Source: Ministeria vibrans ATCC 50519 (taxonomy: Eukaryota; Opisthokonta; Filasterea). Taken from it: a stretch of DNA of 25,918 nt. The stretch covers positions 1 to 25,918 of the forward strand of contig CALSCP010001961.1 of assembly GCA_943704425.1 (NCBI GenBank). The letters are read 5' to 3'. The first letter of the stretch is position 1. Every line of letters begins with the position of its first letter. Both the position numbers and the translations under genes were made by a program. Positions 24,301 to 25,918 of the stretch are shown in pieces. The notes under the pieces are model-generated. The model saw only the letters and a list, made by a program, of their open reading frames with translations, had not been told where the DNA came from and did not search any database.

Positions 24301-25918
24301 AAGATGTCGTCGGTGGATACACATGTGAGTGCTTGCCTGGGTTCACCGGCGAGACCTGCTTAGTGGACGTTGATGAATGTGCGAGTTCACCCTGTGCTCA
24401 CGCTGGCGTATGTACCGATGCTTTAAACAGTTACTTGTGCGCATGCGTGTCGGGGTTTACTGGCCTCATGTGCGAGACGGACGTGGACGAGTGCACAAGC
24501 AGTCCGTGTTTAAACGGCGCGACTTGTGTGGACCAGCCGAATGTTTTTCGCTGTTCTTGCTTGCCCGGTTACACTGGCGGGTTGTGTGAGACAGACGTAG
24601 ATGACTGCGCCAGCTCGCCATGTGATCCAAGTGCAACCTGTGTGAACAATGCTGGACACTATGCGTGTGAGTGTGCGCTTGGCTTGACTGGCGAGACGTG
24701 TGCTGTTGACATTGATGAGTGTGCGAGCAGCCCTTGTGCGAACGGTGGCACCTGTACTAACCTTCTTGGGCGCTATGAGTGTGTGTGTGACATGGGGCAC
24801 ACGGGTGCTCTGTGCGACCAGCTGCTCGTGATATGTGCCTCTGCAACATGTTTAAATGGCGGCACTTGTATTGGTAGCTCGCACAACTTGACCTGCGTGT
24901 GTCAGTCTGGTTTTATGGGTGATAACTGTGAGGAGGATGCATGCGGTTCATCGCCATGTCAGAATGGCGGAGCGTGTCGAGTCGATGTTGAAGTGGTGTG
25001 TGACTGTGACGCTGCATGGACAGGTGCTCTGTGCGAATTGGCTTTTGACCCGTGCGCTTCGTCGCCCTGCCAGAACGCCGGTACCTGTCTGACCGGCGCT
25101 GCGTCATTTGTGTGTGTTTGCCAGGCAGGAATCAGCGGTGCTTTGTGCGCCAACGATACTTTGGAGTGCGCCTCTTCGCCCTGTCAGAATGGTGGTTCCT
25201 GTCTTGAATTGATGGTAACTGGTGGCTACTCGTGTGCGTGCACTGGAGAGTTTTTTGGAGCTTCCTGCGAGCAAACATCCTCGTCTGTGTGCAGCCCACA
25301 GCCGTGTCTCAATGGCGGCAGTTGTGTCGACGATCTTAGCTCGGCGGTGTGCTTTTGCCCGAGCAACTTTACGGGTGAGCTATGCGAGACAGTGGTTGTG
25401 GCCGCGTGTGCGTCGTTTCCCTGTGCCAACGGTGGGGCATGCTTCGAAAGCACAAATGGCTATATGTGCACGTGCGAGACGGGGTTCTCTGGCGTGCACT
25501 GCGAGAACACCGTTGAGTCTCGCTGCGACTCTAGTCCCTGCCTTAATGGTGCCACCTGCGCCGACTCTGTGTGCTACTGTGACTTTGGCTACTCTGGTGA
25601 GTCCTGCGAATCACTTCTTTTACTGTGTGACTCGAGTCCATGTGACAACGGAGGCACGTGTGCCGAGGGAGTTTCTGGATTTGAGTGTATTTGCGCCACC
25701 ACGTTTACGGGGGCGACGTGTACCACCTCTCTTGTTGTAATGTTGCCCTGTGCTTCTTTTCCCTGTACCAACGGCGGTACGTGTGTTGAGAGCGGCAGCG
25801 CTTTTGCGTGCACTTGTGCTGATGGGTTCACTGGGGTTCACTGTGACAGCGCGATTGCGGATGTGTGTGAGTCGTCGCCCTGTACCAACGGGGGAACATG
25901 CCTTGTTGATGTCTCGGG
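18364..25918 (+). CDS. large secreted protein: reelin-type repeats plus EGF array (3' end outside)
   Basis: Exons 18364-18546, 18624-19208, 19280-19695, 19780-20382 and 20501 to beyond 25918. All junctions keep phase, giving at least 2401 residues with no stop before the edge. The start is set at 18364 because it opens a signal peptide (MLLLSLLLAVLLE). Five reelin-like subrepeats follow, each about 150-190 residues, with hallmarks such as a late RW/W-x-L-D-x-V (RFRWIQ...WLLDNVLF) and S-x-D/N-G-x-(S/T)-W (SINDGSTW, SFDGGLSW). EGF domains follow subrepeats 2 and 4, as between the A and B halves of reelin repeats. Two further EGFs lead into at least 36 Notch-like EGFs. It is presumably a secreted or surface adhesion or receptor protein; a membrane anchor, if any, lies beyond the window. 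Confidence 0.88.
18424..21591 (+). other. reelin-like repeat region within the large gene
   Basis: Domain order read from the exons: subrepeat 1 (18424-18960), subrepeat 2 (18960-19555), EGF (about 19556-19645, CSGCSGHGWC...CVCDAGFTGDAC), subrepeat 3 (about 19670-20280), subrepeat 4 (about 20290-20942), EGF (about 20943-21057, CPSLCSGFGAC...), subrepeat 5 (about 21060-21591). Each subrepeat opens with a F/W-bearing segment and a CG/C-x-x-G turn (for example TTACGAS, GSYCSSSGDAVLF), then an R-x-x-x-T segment, a G-C cysteine pair, and S-x-D-G-x-x-W. In reelin the unit is subrepeat A, EGF, subrepeat B, so this region reads as two complete units preceded by one extra subrepeat. Family placement is by motif order; no alignment was run. 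Confidence 0.75.
20410..20480. repeat. inverted (AAT)n/(ATT)n tract in an intron
   Basis: An AAT run switches to an ATT run at about 20445, inside the 118-nt intron 20383-20500. The two halves are complementary and could form a long A/U hairpin in the pre-mRNA. The T-rich half then runs into the acceptor TTCTTTCTAG. Confidence 0.9.
21592..25918 (+). repeat. tandem EGF-repeat array (38 repeats, open on the right)
   Basis: Two EGF domains (from 21592 and about 21721) precede 36 tandem repeats starting at 21834, each about 114 nt (38 residues) with six cysteines. Repeats 1-26 nearly all begin D/N/E-[VI]-[DN]-E-C, the calcium-binding form. From repeat 27 (about 24822) onward that signature is lost and linkers vary. 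Repeats 28 and 33 are short. Repeat 16 has a seventh cysteine at 23583-23585. Repeats 10, 11 and 13-16 have one extra residue in the last loop. The final repeat is cut by the window edge. The array is one exon and diverged copies show it is not a recent expansion as a whole. Confidence 0.95.

Noticed and set aside
21834-25918. CRISPR-like or satellite DNA reading of the regular about 114-nt repeat
   Set aside because: The unit is coding, in frame throughout, diverged at nucleotide level and constrained at cysteine codons, so it is a protein-domain array.

Overview
This is a nuclear window from a eukaryote, almost certainly a unicellular one. Genes are broken by short GT-AG introns (51-450 nt), intergenic regions are short, coding DNA is GC-rich, and introns and spacers are packed with microsatellites ((AAT)n, (CA)n, (GA)n). 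No operons, tRNAs, rRNAs, CRISPR arrays or insertion sequences were seen. A flagellated lineage is suggested by a SAXO-like axonemal protein. The reelin-like modules, the EGF array and the TM2D protein would fit a holozoan or a related protist, but the sequence does not settle the taxon.

I read eight genes, assembling exons by hand so that every junction keeps phase. Left part: an F-box/ankyrin-like protein (1026-4211, +, 2 exons); an AT-rich spacer with palindromes, direct repeats and a long inverted repeat (about 4.3-4.98 kb); a SAXO-like protein (5009-8592, +, 7 exons). Middle: a secretory JmjC/cupin-8 oxygenase in 13 exons (13689-9420, -), and an intronless secretory prolyl-4-hydroxylase-like 2OG-Fe(II) oxygenase (15352-13958, -). 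Right part: an intronless SAM-dependent methyltransferase (15784-16431, +); a small secreted protein (17316-16638, -) sharing a 96-bp head-to-head spacer with a TM2-domain protein (17413-18169, +); and a very large secreted or surface protein (18364 to beyond the right edge, +).

The last gene is the highlight. A signal peptide is followed by five reelin-type subrepeats, two of them followed by an EGF domain as in reelin. Then come two further EGF domains and an array of at least 36 Notch-like EGF repeats in one exon longer than 5.4 kb. Of these 36 repeats, 34 keep the C-x-S-x-P-C consensus for EGF O-glucosylation, and many also keep the O-fucose and O-GlcNAc consensus.

From 9.4 kb onward six of the seven coding regions' context is secretory: every gene except the methyltransferase begins with a signal-peptide-like leader. 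Two of these genes are lumenal-looking hydroxylase-type enzymes, and one is a TM2D protein, a family linked to Notch signalling in flies. Whether these neighbours act on the EGF protein is inference, since clustering of unrelated genes is common in compact protist genomes.
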